Of a stretch of DNA of 17,718 bases, positions 6,644-14,478 are shown one piece after another. The DNA comes from Pseudomonadota bacterium. GTDB taxonomy: Bacteria > Pseudomonadota > Alphaproteobacteria > Rhizobiales > Rhizobiaceae. The stretch lies in NCBI GenBank assembly GCA_023435335.1, contig JAEYRU010000100.1:1-17718 (forward strand), in the 5' to 3' direction. How positions within the stretch are numbered: the first letter of the stretch is position 1; each line of letters begins with the position of its first letter. The notes below the pieces were generated by a model. That model saw only the letters and a list, made by a program, of their open reading frames with translations. It had not been told where the DNA came from and searched no databases. Made by a program: the position numbers and the translations under genes.

Positions 6644-7516
6644 ATGAGCCAACAGGCATTTCCGAACCGAATACCGGCTGCCGTTCGCGCCGCGGCGGTC
6701 ATGACAGCCGCCGGGGCAGCATTCGCAGGCCTCAACGTGTCGCTGCAATGGGCGACCATGAAAGCCGGTGCACCCGCGCCGGCCGCCGCCTTCTGGCAGT
6801 ACCTGATCGCGCTAGTCCTCACGCTACCGCTGATGCTGGAGCGCAGATCGCTGCGCACCAGCTACCCCTTCTGGCACATCCTGCGGGTGCTGCTTGCCGC
6901 CGGCGGCGTGCAGGTTTGGGTCATGGGGCTCTCGGTCGTTCCGATCTGGCAGGCGATCGCCCTGTCGATGACCTCGCCGTTCTTCGTGGTGGCGGGCGCT
7001 GCCATTTTCCTGCGGGAGCGGGTGACCCCCGCACGGCTGGCCGCGACGGTCGCCGGCTTCGCCGGCGCGATGGTCATCCTGGATCCATGGTCGGAGACAT
7101 TTACCTATCACGCGCTCCTGCCGGTGGCAGCGGCGGCGCTCTGGGCCGGCACCTCGCTGATCACCAAGATGCTGACCCGGCACGAGCCGGTTTCTGGAAT
7201 CACCGTCTACATGCTCGCGCTGCTCCTGCCCTTCAACGCTCTGGCGTGGGGCGGTGTCGGCTTCGCCATGCCGCCGGCGGAAGCATGGATGGCGCTCGCG
7301 GCCGCGGGCGCGCTGACCGCGCTCGCGCAGTATCTGCTGACGGCAGCATATGCGCGCGCCGACGCGGCATATCTCCAGCCCTTCGACGACCTGAAGCTGC
7401 CGCTCAACATGCTGCTCGGCTGGATCGTCTTCGGCCAGGCACCGAGCGTAGCCTTCTGGCCGGGAGCGGCTCTGATCGTCATCGCGTCGCTCAGCCTGAT
7501 GCGCCGCGAAACATAG
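6644..7516 (+). CDS. ribN: Riboflavin importer RibN (EamA/DMT family)
   Basis: Inner-membrane transporter of 290 residues with two EamA repeats and about ten hydrophobic segments. Examples are FWQYLIALVLTLPLML, ILRVLLAAGGVQVWVMGL, MTSPFFVVAGAAIFL and FWPGAALIVIASLSL. DMT proteins by themselves are ambiguous in substrate. An FMN riboswitch directly upstream makes riboflavin uptake the best call and matches the RibN family described in rhizobia. The ATG at 6644 has AAGGGA 7 bases upstream, inside a hairpin. No other riboflavin gene is adjacent, so this is an importer-only unit that should be expressed when FMN is low. The other reading would be a generic DMT exporter, which the riboswitch argues against. 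Confidence 0.9.
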   Translation: MSQQAFPNRIPAAVRAAAVMTAAGAAFAGLNVSLQWATMKAGAPAPAAAFWQYLIALVLTLPLMLERRSLRTSYPFWHILRVLLAAGGVQVWVMGLSVVPIWQAIALSMTSPFFVVAGAAIFLRERVTPARLAATVAGFAGAMVILDPWSETFTYHALLPVAAAALWAGTSLITKMLTRHEPVSGITVYMLALLLPFNALAWGGVGFAMPPAEAWMALAAAGALTALAQYLLTAAYARADAAYLQPFDDLKLPLNMLLGWIVFGQAPSVAFWPGAALIVIASLSLMRRET

Positions 7517-7524
7517 CAGCAGCA

Positions 7525-7551
7525 GCGGCGGAACGCCGCCGCCTCGGCGTT
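7525..7551 (+). terminator. Possible terminator after ribN
   Basis: Two overlapping, mutually exclusive stems: GCGGCG-GAA-CGCCGC (7525-7539) and AACGCCG with CGGCGTT (7532-7538 and 7545-7551). Only TTT follows, so termination would be weak or Rho-dependent. Confidence 0.33.
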
Positions 7552-7578
7552 TGCGCCCTCCACGGTGCTTTGCTATAG
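7550..7578 (+). promoter_or_regulatory. Candidate icd promoter
   Basis: TTTGCG (7550-7555), 17 bases, then CTATAG (7573-7578). The -10 is close to the rhizobial consensus CTATAT, but the -35 is weak. It would give an icd leader of about 70 bases. Confidence 0.4.
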
Positions 7579-7652
7579 CGGCCGCATTTCCGCACCCGGT
7601 TTCCAATCCACGCGGGCCACGCGTCCCGCACGAACGCACGAGGCAATCACAG

Positions 7653-8864
7653 ATGGCGAAGATCAAGGTGGCCAATCCCGTTGTCGAGCTCGACGGTGAC
7701 GAGATGACCCGCATCATCTGGCAGTTGATCAAGGACAAGCTGATCCATCCGTATCTGGATGTCGATCTTCGCTACTACGATCTCTCCATCGAGTATCGCG
7801 ACCAGACGGACGACCAGGTGACGGTCGACGCCGCCAACGCCATCAAGGAATTCGGCGTCGGCGTCAAATGCGCCACGATCACCCCCGACGAGGCCCGGGT
7901 CAAGGAATTCGGCCTCAAGAAGATGTGGCGGTCGCCGAACGGTACGATCCGCAACATTCTGGGCGGCGTCATCTTCCGCGAGCCGATCATCTGCCGCAAC
8001 GTGCCTCGTCTGGTGCCCGGCTGGACGCAGCCGATCATCGTCGGCCGCCACGCCTTCGGCGACCAGTACCGCGCTACCGATTTCAAGTTCCCGGGCAAGG
8101 GAAAGCTGACGATCAAGTTCGTCGGCGAGGACGGCCAGGTGATCGAGCACGAGGTGTTCGACGCGCCGGGATCCGGCGTCGCCATGGCGATGTATAACCT
8201 CGACGAATCGATCCGGGATTTCGCCCGCGCGTCGCTGAACTACGGCCTGCAGCGGGGCTATCCGGTCTACCTGTCGACCAAGAACACCATCCTCAAGGCC
8301 TATGACGGCCGCTTCAAGGACATCTTCCAGGAAGTCTACGAGGCCGAGTTCGTCGATCGCTTCAAGGAAGCCAAGATCTGGTACGAGCACCGCCTCATCG
8401 ACGACATGGTCGCGGCGAGCCTCAAGTGGTCCGGCGGCTACGTCTGGGCCTGCAAGAACTACGACGGCGACGTGCAGTCCGACACCGTCGCGCAGGGCTT
8501 CGGCTCGCTCGGCCTGATGACCTCCGTGCTGATGACGCCGGACGGCAATACAGTGGAGGCCGAGGCCGCGCACGGCACGGTGACCCGGCACTACCGCCAG
8601 CACCAGAAGGGCGAGGAGACCTCCACCAATTCGATCGCCTCGATCTTCGCCTGGACGCGCGGCCTCGCCCACCGCGCCAAGCTCGACGACAACGCCGAAC
8701 TCAAGCGCTTCGCCGATACGCTGGAGCGGGTGTGCGTGGACACCGTCGAGGCCGGCTACATGACCAAGGACCTCGCGCTGCTCATCGGTCCCGACCAGCC
8801 CTGGCTGTCGACCACCGGCTTCCTCGACAAGCTGGACGAGAACCTGCAGAAGGCGATGGGCTGA
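7653..8864 (+). CDS. icd: NADP-dependent isocitrate dehydrogenase
   Basis: TCA-cycle enzyme converting isocitrate to 2-oxoglutarate with NADPH formation, in the cytosol, as a homodimer. The 403-residue protein belongs to the eukaryote-like class, not the E. coli class. It opens with MAKIKVANPVVELDGDEMTR. The isocitrate-binding SPNGTIRN is at 94-101, GRHAFGDQYRATDF at 131-144 (R132 and Y139 match human IDH1 R132 and Y139), and STKNT carries K210. The family signature NYDGDVQSDTVAQGFG is at 269-284, and the NADP-binding HGTVTRH at 307-313 has R312 and H313. The upstream frame to 7551 is non-coding leader; GAGG 10 bases before the ATG at 7653 sets the start. A glutathione S-transferase gene follows after 18 bases. 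Confidence 0.97.
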   Translation: MAKIKVANPVVELDGDEMTRIIWQLIKDKLIHPYLDVDLRYYDLSIEYRDQTDDQVTVDAANAIKEFGVGVKCATITPDEARVKEFGLKKMWRSPNGTIRNILGGVIFREPIICRNVPRLVPGWTQPIIVGRHAFGDQYRATDFKFPGKGKLTIKFVGEDGQVIEHEVFDAPGSGVAMAMYNLDESIRDFARASLNYGLQRGYPVYLSTKNTILKAYDGRFKDIFQEVYEAEFVDRFKEAKIWYEHRLIDDMVAASLKWSGGYVWACKNYDGDVQSDTVAQGFGSLGLMTSVLMTPDGNTVEAEAAHGTVTRHYRQHQKGEETSTNSIASIFAWTRGLAHRAKLDDNAELKRFADTLERVCVDTVEAGYMTKDLALLIGPDQPWLSTTGFLDKLDENLQKAMG

Positions 8865-8882
8865 ACCGCCTGAAGGCGGGCG

Positions 8883-9518
8883 ATGAAGGTTCGCCTCTAC
8901 GGTGCCGACTACAGCGTCTATGTCCGCATCGCGCGGCTGGCGCTGATCGAGAAAGGCGTCGACCACGAGCTTGTGCCGGTCGACGTCTTCTCTCCCTCCG
9001 GCGTCCCCGGCTGGTATCGCGACCTGCACCCGTTCGGCCGCATCCCGGCCTTCGAGCATGATGGCCTGCGCCTCTTCGAGACGGCTGCGATTACGCGCTA
9101 CGTTGACGAGGCGTTTCCCGGCCCTACCCTGCAGCCAGCGACAGCTCCGGCGCGTGCGTTGATGAACCAGATCGTCGGCCTGCTCGACGCGTATGCCTAC
9201 CGGTCGATGGTCTGGGACATCTATGTCGAGCGCGTTTCGCGAGCCCGCGATGGCCTGCCCAGCGACGAGCAAAAGATCGCGGCCGCGCTTCCCGTCGCGC
9301 AAACCTGCCTTGACACGCTTTCGCGGCTGAAGGCATCCGGGCCGTGGCTGCTCGGTGAACAACTCACCCTCGCCGATCTGCACGCTGCGCCCATCTTCGC
9401 CTATTTCGTCAAGGCGCCCGAGGGACGAGCAATGCTCGAGGCCAACCTGGCGGTGAGCGAGTGGTGGCGCAACATCTCCGCCCGCCCGAGCTTCGCCGCC
9501 ACCGAACCCGCGATCTGA
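8883..9518 (+). CDS. Glutathione S-transferase family protein
   Basis: Cytosolic GST-fold protein of 211 residues. The thioredoxin-like N-terminal domain has MKVRLYGADYSVYVRIARLA, in which S11 is the likely glutathione-activating residue. PFGRIPAF (50-57) contains the cis-proline and ETAAI (66-70) binds glutathione. The helical C-terminal domain carries LTLADLHAAPI (161-171), with the conserved Asp of the GST N-capping box. It resembles the bacterial GSTs annotated near phi/beta classes; the substrate is unknown. It follows icd by 18 bases in the same direction and is probably co-transcribed, though no biochemical link is evident. Confidence 0.88.
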   Translation: MKVRLYGADYSVYVRIARLALIEKGVDHELVPVDVFSPSGVPGWYRDLHPFGRIPAFEHDGLRLFETAAITRYVDEAFPGPTLQPATAPARALMNQIVGLLDAYAYRSMVWDIYVERVSRARDGLPSDEQKIAAALPVAQTCLDTLSRLKASGPWLLGEQLTLADLHAAPIFAYFVKAPEGRAMLEANLAVSEWWRNISARPSFAATEPAI

Positions 9519-9533
9519 CGGCGAGGAAACCTG

Positions 9534-9555
9534 CGAAGATCTTCGTCTTGCGAAG
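9534..9555. terminator. Palindromic region between convergent GST and flavoprotein genes
   Basis: A perfect 12-base palindrome CGAAGATCTTCG (9534-9545) overlaps CTTCG-TCTTG-CGAAG (9541-9555), a 5-bp hairpin. It sits in the 38-base gap between two convergent stops, where a bidirectional terminator is expected. No U tract is present. Confidence 0.35.
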
Positions 9556-9556
9556 C

Positions 9557-10792
9557 CTACGACGGTTGAGCCGACGCGATCAGGCTCTTCATGTCGACGG
9601 AGGGATCCGCCGCCACGCCGGGATCGACCTTCGTCCCCGCCGCGATAAGCCGGCGTGCCGCCATGTGCTCGCCCGGCGCGTTCACCGATTCGACCGCAGC
9701 GAGCCGCTCGCCTTCGTAGAGGAAGACCGAGAACTTCCCTGACGCCGGGTCCCCGCGCACCACCTCGGTCAAGCCCGGCTTCGACAGGCCGGCGATCTGC
9801 AGCCGCGCCTCGCCCTGGATCGACCAGAACCAGGGAAGCGCGTCATAGGGCTTCGCGTCACCCATGATGCGGGCCGCGACAGCCTTGCCCTGGTCGGTGG
9901 CGTTCTGCACCGATTCAAGCCGCGCCATGCCCGGCAGGAAAGAGTTCGGATAATAGGCGCAGTCCCCGACCGCCGAGATCGACGGGTCGGAGGTGACGAG
10001 AAGCTCGTCGACGACGATGCCGTTTCCGACCTTGAGCCCGGCAGCCGCGGCAAGTTCGGTGTTGGGTATCACGCCGACGGCGAGCACCACCGCATCCGCA
10101 TCGATCGTCTCGCCGTTCGCGAGCCGCACGGTTGCGTGACCGGCGCCATGCTCGACCGCCGCGACCTGCGTCTCGAGATGCACGCGCGTTCCCTGCGCCA
10201 GGTGATAGTCGAGGAACCAGGACGACACGTTGGGAGAGACCGCGCGCTGCATCAGCCGGTGCGCCATCTCCACCACGTCGACCTTCACACCCATCGTCGC
10301 CAGCAAACCGGCCGCCTCCAGCCCGATGAAGCCGCCACCGATGACGCAGACATGCGTCCAGCCGCCGATCACGCCGACGATCCTGTTGGCGTCGGCGAGC
10401 GTGCGCAGTTCGATCACGTCGTGATGGTCGAGGCCTGGCACCGGCGGCTTGCGGTTGCGCGCGCCTGTCGCCAGCACGAGATGATCGTAGTCGAGCGTCT
10501 CGCCGCTCGCGAGCACCACACATTTTCGATCCCGGTCGATGGCGGTCGCGTGCTGGCCCAGCAGCAGGTCGACATTGCTGTCTGCGTAGAATTGGGCCGG
10601 TTTCAGCACCAGGGCATTGCCCGGGCGCTTGATGTATTCCTTGGAAAGAGGGGGGCGCTGGTAAGGAAGGTCCGGTTCGTCGGAGATCAGCTTTATCGAG
10701 CCTGCAAAGCCCTTCTGGCGCAATGCCGCGGCAACTTCTACGCCCCCGTGGCCGGCGCCGACAATCACCACGCTCTCGATGCCGTCGCTCAT
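9557..10792 (-). CDS. FAD-dependent oxidoreductase, ferredoxin/rubredoxin-reductase type
   Basis: Flavoprotein of 411 residues that probably moves electrons from NAD(P)H to a ferredoxin or similar carrier. The N-terminal FAD-binding motif VGAGHGGVEVA (11-21) has GxGxxG. PYQRPPLSKEY (43-53) is the signature of oxygenase-coupled ferredoxin reductases. The family ATG motif is at 108-110. A second dinucleotide motif GGGFIGLEAA (152-161) binds NAD(P)H, and SAVGDC (273-278) supplies the D277 FAD contact. The C-terminal reductase domain contains WFWSIQGEARLQIAG. AGAGAGG precedes the ATG at 10792. No ferredoxin, P450 or Rieske oxygenase gene lies in the window, so the partner is unknown. It diverges from deoC across 179 bases. 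Confidence 0.88.
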   Translation of the reverse strand: MSDGIESVVIVGAGHGGVEVAAALRQKGFAGSIKLISDEPDLPYQRPPLSKEYIKRPGNALVLKPAQFYADSNVDLLLGQHATAIDRDRKCVVLASGETLDYDHLVLATGARNRKPPVPGLDHHDVIELRTLADANRIVGVIGGWTHVCVIGGGFIGLEAAGLLATMGVKVDVVEMAHRLMQRAVSPNVSSWFLDYHLAQGTRVHLETQVAAVEHGAGHATVRLANGETIDADAVVLAVGVIPNTELAAAAGLKVGNGIVVDELLVTSDPSISAVGDCAYYPNSFLPGMARLESVQNATDQGKAVAARIMGDAKPYDALPWFWSIQGEARLQIAGLSKPGLTEVVRGDPASGKFSVFLYEGERLAAVESVNAPGEHMAARRLIAAGTKVDPGVAADPSVDMKSLIASAQPS

Positions 10793-10868
10793 GGTGCCTC
10801 TCTTGCGTCATGTTCCGCGCGGCGTCGTCGGCCACAGGCTCCTGCCTGTCAAGTGCGGGCCCGCCGCC

Positions 10869-10898
10869 TTGTATCGCGTGTCACAACCGTGGAATAAT
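10869..10898 (+). promoter_or_regulatory. Candidate deoC promoter
   Basis: TTGTAT (10869-10874), 18 bases, then AATAAT (10893-10898), in an otherwise GC-rich divergent intergenic region. It would start transcription about 65 bases before the deoC ATG. The similarity to the sigma-70 consensus is moderate. Confidence 0.35.
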
Positions 10899-10971
10899 AG
10901 CGGCCGGTATCCGCTCCAAGGTCCGCTTCCGCGGGCGGCCGGCAAACGACCGTACTCGTCAGGTTTCGCGT

Positions 10972-12024
10972 ATGAGCACCAAGCCACAGCAATCCACAGT
11001 CGGCGCGAGCGTCCATCCGCTCCCGGGCGCACTTTCGCGTACGGCGAGCGAGCCGGCCTCCCACGAGGGGACGCTCGCGCGCAATCCGGGCATGCCTCTC
11101 GACCTCGGCTGGCTGGAGGCGACCCGCCACGTCAACCGCTCGGCACTGGAGCGTCGCGTTGCGACGCTCACCAAGCGTCGGTCGATCAAGGGTGAGAACC
11201 AGGCGGCCTGGCTGCTGCGCTCCATCGCGCTGATGGATCTCACCACGCTCAACAGCAACGACACCGACGAGCGCGTGCGCCGGCTCTGCGCCAAGGCGAA
11301 GAACCCGCTGCGCCCGGACATCGCGGAGAAGCTCGGCATCGCTGGCCACAACATCCGCCCCGCTGCCGTGTGCGTCTATCATCCCTTCGTTCGAACGGCC
11401 GTAGCGGAGTTGCGCGGCACGGGGATCCACGTCGCGGCCGTCTCCACCGCCTTCCCGCATGGGCTGGCGCCGCTTTCCACCCGCATCGGCGAGATCAGGG
11501 CCTCGGTCGCCGACGGGGCGAACGAGATCGACGTCGTCATTCCCCGCGGTCTCGTCTTCGGAGCGAAATGGCAGGAACTCTATGACGAGATCGCCGCGTT
11601 CCGCGAGGCGTGCGGAGAAGCGCATCTGAAGGTCATCCTGGGCACCGGCGACCTTTCCACGCTGCGCAACGTCATGCACGCCTCGCTGGTGGCGATGATG
11701 GCCGGCGCCGACTTCGTGAAGACCTCGACCGGCAAGGAGAGCGTGAACGCCACGCTTCCGGTGGGGCTTGCCATGGTGCGGTCGATCCGCGCCTACCACG
11801 AGCGCACCGGCCACATGATCGGCTTCAAGCCGGCCGGCGGCATCTCGACGGCGAAATCGTCGCTCGACTGGCTGGTTCTGATGAAGGAAGAGCTCGGCCG
11901 CCGCTGGCTGGAGCCAGACCTCTTCCGCTTCGGTGCGTCGAGCCTACTCACCGACATCGAGCGCCAGCTCGAGCATTTTCTTACCGACCGCTATTCGGCC
12001 GCTTACCGCCACGCGATGGCTTAG
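10972..12024 (+). CDS. deoC: Deoxyribose-phosphate aldolase, long eukaryote-like form
   Basis: Class I aldolase splitting 2-deoxyribose 5-phosphate into glyceraldehyde 3-phosphate and acetaldehyde in deoxynucleoside catabolism. The Schiff-base lysine is K250 in FVKTSTGKES, the second active-site lysine K286 in GFKPAGGIST, and the proton-relay aspartate D187 in NEIDVVI. At 350 residues it is about 100 longer than E. coli DeoC. The N-terminal part (to about residue 85) and motifs such as LMDLTTL, AAVCVYHPF and GEAHLK resemble human DERA more than E. coli DeoC. The start MSTKPQQS at 10972 has only a weak ribosome site (CAGG); the first 40 residues look low-complexity, so a later start is conceivable, though no better one is visible. 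An aldehyde dehydrogenase follows after 15 bases, a plausible acetaldehyde oxidiser. Confidence 0.93.
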   Translation: MSTKPQQSTVGASVHPLPGALSRTASEPASHEGTLARNPGMPLDLGWLEATRHVNRSALERRVATLTKRRSIKGENQAAWLLRSIALMDLTTLNSNDTDERVRRLCAKAKNPLRPDIAEKLGIAGHNIRPAAVCVYHPFVRTAVAELRGTGIHVAAVSTAFPHGLAPLSTRIGEIRASVADGANEIDVVIPRGLVFGAKWQELYDEIAAFREACGEAHLKVILGTGDLSTLRNVMHASLVAMMAGADFVKTSTGKESVNATLPVGLAMVRSIRAYHERTGHMIGFKPAGGISTAKSSLDWLVLMKEELGRRWLEPDLFRFGASSLLTDIERQLEHFLTDRYSAAYRHAMA

Positions 12025-12039
12025 TCTGGAGCCCAAGAC

Positions 12040-14409
12040 GTGAATATCCTGCAGAAATACGAGGCGATGGAATATGCGCCCGCGCCGGAATCGCGCGGCG
12101 AGGCCGACGCCTGGCTCAAGTCGCGCAAGCTCGACCGCGCGCTTTTCATCGGCGGCGGCTGGCGCGCCGCCGCGTCGGGCAAGACTTTCGAGGTCACCGA
12201 ACCTTCCTCTGGGAAGCTCCTGGCGAAGGTGTCGGAAGCGGGCGCCGACGATGTGGACGAGGCGGTCATGGCAGCGCGCAAGGCCTTGCCCAAATGGCAG
12301 GCCGCCGGCGGATATGCCCGCGCGCGCGTGCTCTATGCGATCGGCCGCGCCATGCAGCGGCACGGCCGCCTCCTGGCCGTGCTCGAATCCATCGACAACG
12401 GCAAGCCGATCCGCGAAAGCCGCGACATCGACGTGCCGCTGGCGGTGCGCCATTTCATCCATCACGCCGGCTGGGCGCAGCGGCTTGATGCCGAGTTCCC
12501 CGATTACAGGGGCGTGGGGGTCGCCGGCCAGATCATCCCATGGAACTTTCCGCTGCTGATGCTGGCCTGGAAGATCGCGCCGGCGCTCGCAGCCGGCTGC
12601 ACGGTGGTGCTCAAGCCGGCCGAGTTCACGCCGCTGTCGGCGATCCTGTTCGCGGAGATCTGCGAGCGCGCCGGTGTGCCCAGGGGCGTCGTCAATATCG
12701 TGCATGGCGGCCCGGAGGCGGGCGCGGCCATCGTCAACCACCCCGACATCGACAAGATCGCCTTCACCGGGTCCTCCGAGGTCGGCAAGATCATCCGCAG
12801 CGCAACCGCGGGCTCCGGCAAGAAGCTGTCGCTCGAGCTCGGCGGCAAGTCGCCCTTCATCGTCTTCGAGGACGCCGACCTCGACTCGGCCGTCGAAGGC
12901 CTCGTTGACGGCATCTGGTTCAACCAGGGCCAGGTGTGCTGCGCGGGTTCGCGCCTGCTGGTGCAGGAAGGCGTCGCGGACGCCTTCTACGAGAAGGTTA
13001 AGGCGCGCATGAGCCTGCTGCGCGTCGGAGACCCGCTCGACAAGAACACCGACATCGGCCCCCTCGTCGATACCAGCCAGCTCGATCGTGTCGCCGGCCT
13101 TGTCGGCCAGGGCGCGAGCCAGGGGGCCATCTGCTGGCAGCCGCAGCTGGAACTGCCGTCGGCCGGCCACTACTTCCTGCCGACGCTGGCGACGGAAGTG
13201 GCCCCTGCAAACATTCTCGCGCAGGAGGAGGTGTTCGGCCCGGTGCTTGCGGCGATGACCTTCCGCGACCAGCCGGAGGCGGTCGAACTGGCCAACAACA
13301 CCCGCTACGGCCTTGCCGCTTCGGTCTGGAGCGAGAACGTCAACCGCGCGCTCCACGCCGCGCCGCAGCTGAAGGCCGGCGTGGTGTGGGTCAACGGCAC
13401 CAACATGTTCGATGCTTCGGCCGGTTTCGGCGGCTACCGCGAGAGCGGATTCGGGCGCGAAGGCGGCCGCGAAGGCATGTTCGAGTATCTGACGCTGAAC
13501 GCGAAACCGGCGGGACCGCTGAAGGTCATCGCCGCCCCGTCCGAGGTCGAGCCGGTCGAAGCCGACTTCATCGACCGCACGCCGAAGCTCTTCATCGGCG
13601 GCAAGCAGGTCCGGCCCGACGGTAACTACGCCATGCCCGTCGCGGACGCGAAGGGCCGGCTGGCGGGCGAAGCCGGGCTGGGCAGCCGCAAGGACATCCG
13701 CGACGCGGTCTCCGCCGCCCGCGCATGCAAGGCATGGCCCGACGCGACCGCCTACAACCGCGCGCAGGTGCTCTACTTCTTCGCCGAGAACCTTTCGCTG
13801 CGCGCGGAGGAACTGACGGCGCGCCTCGCTCGCCTGACCGGCGCATCCACGAAGGCCGCGCGCTCCGAGGTTGACGCCTCGGTCGAACGCCTCTTCGAGG
13901 CCGCCGGCATGGCCGACAAGTTCGAGGGGACCGTACACCAGCCTCCGTCCCGATCGATCGCAATCGCGCTGAACGAACCGGTGGGCGTCGTCGGCATGGT
14001 CGCGCCAGACGCAGAGCCGCTGCTGGGGCTGGTGTCGATGCTCGCGCCGGCGCTTGCGATGGGCAACACGGTGGTGGCGGTTCCGTCGCAGCGCTATCCG
14101 CTACTCGCCACCGACCTCTACCAGGTCATGGAGACGTCCGACCTGCCCGCCGGCGCGGTGAACATCGTCACCGGCAAGCGCGCCGAGCTGGCGAAGGTGC
14201 TGGCCAAGCACGACGATGTCGACGGCCTCTGGTGCGTGGCGGAGGCCGAGATCTGCAAGGCGGTCGAGCTCGAATCGACGGGCAACCTGAAGCGCGTCTG
14301 GACAGGCAACGGCCGCTCCGTCGACTGGATCGCGGGCCAGGGAGCGCTGGTGCCGATGCTGCGGCGCTCCGTCGAGGTGAAGAACGTCTGGGTGCCCTAC
14401 GGCGACTGA
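12040..14409 (+). CDS. Two-domain aldehyde dehydrogenase, ALDH16 type
   Basis: NAD(P)-dependent aldehyde dehydrogenase of 789 residues made of one complete ALDH domain (about 30-490) and a second, degenerate ALDH-like domain (about 515-789). Domain 1 has IIPWNF (165-170) with N169, KPAEFTP with K192, LELGGKSP (265-272) with the general base E266, and GQVCCAGSR (297-305) with catalytic C300. EEVFGPV (396-402) and GGYRESGFGREGG (464-476) follow. Domain 2 keeps the fold framework (LFIGGKQV, EPVGVVGMVAP, LAMGNTVVAVPSQRYP, LPAGAVNIVTG) but has no GQxC and stops near residue 789. This architecture and length match ALDH16. The start is GTG at 12040 with GGAG 8 bases before it; the ATG at 12067 would remove nine residues. 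It follows deoC by 15 bases and is likely co-transcribed. Confidence 0.9.
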   Translation: MNILQKYEAMEYAPAPESRGEADAWLKSRKLDRALFIGGGWRAAASGKTFEVTEPSSGKLLAKVSEAGADDVDEAVMAARKALPKWQAAGGYARARVLYAIGRAMQRHGRLLAVLESIDNGKPIRESRDIDVPLAVRHFIHHAGWAQRLDAEFPDYRGVGVAGQIIPWNFPLLMLAWKIAPALAAGCTVVLKPAEFTPLSAILFAEICERAGVPRGVVNIVHGGPEAGAAIVNHPDIDKIAFTGSSEVGKIIRSATAGSGKKLSLELGGKSPFIVFEDADLDSAVEGLVDGIWFNQGQVCCAGSRLLVQEGVADAFYEKVKARMSLLRVGDPLDKNTDIGPLVDTSQLDRVAGLVGQGASQGAICWQPQLELPSAGHYFLPTLATEVAPANILAQEEVFGPVLAAMTFRDQPEAVELANNTRYGLAASVWSENVNRALHAAPQLKAGVVWVNGTNMFDASAGFGGYRESGFGREGGREGMFEYLTLNAKPAGPLKVIAAPSEVEPVEADFIDRTPKLFIGGKQVRPDGNYAMPVADAKGRLAGEAGLGSRKDIRDAVSAARACKAWPDATAYNRAQVLYFFAENLSLRAEELTARLARLTGASTKAARSEVDASVERLFEAAGMADKFEGTVHQPPSRSIAIALNEPVGVVGMVAPDAEPLLGLVSMLAPALAMGNTVVAVPSQRYPLLATDLYQVMETSDLPAGAVNIVTGKRAELAKVLAKHDDVDGLWCVAEAEICKAVELESTGNLKRVWTGNGRSVDWIAGQGALVPMLRRSVEVKNVWVPYGD

Positions 14410-14478
14410 GGCCGGAGGGACCGGACGCCAGAGATCGCCGAGATTGCGGCGCGCACTCTTTTCAGCGACATTACCGCG

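Noticed and set aside
6413..6748. Minus-strand frame across the riboswitch
   Set aside because: Antisense to a well-conserved RNA element and the start of ribN; no protein family recognised.
7647..9383. Open frame of 578 codons on the minus strand
   Set aside because: Antisense to icd and the GST gene, both with full family motifs; composition (Asp/Arg/Gly/Val-rich) is typical of a mirror frame.
11944..13938. Open frame of 664 codons on the minus strand
   Set aside because: It lies antisense to the clear aldehyde dehydrogenase, has arginine/glycine/alanine-rich low-information sequence and no recognisable domain; long antisense frames are common in GC-rich genes.
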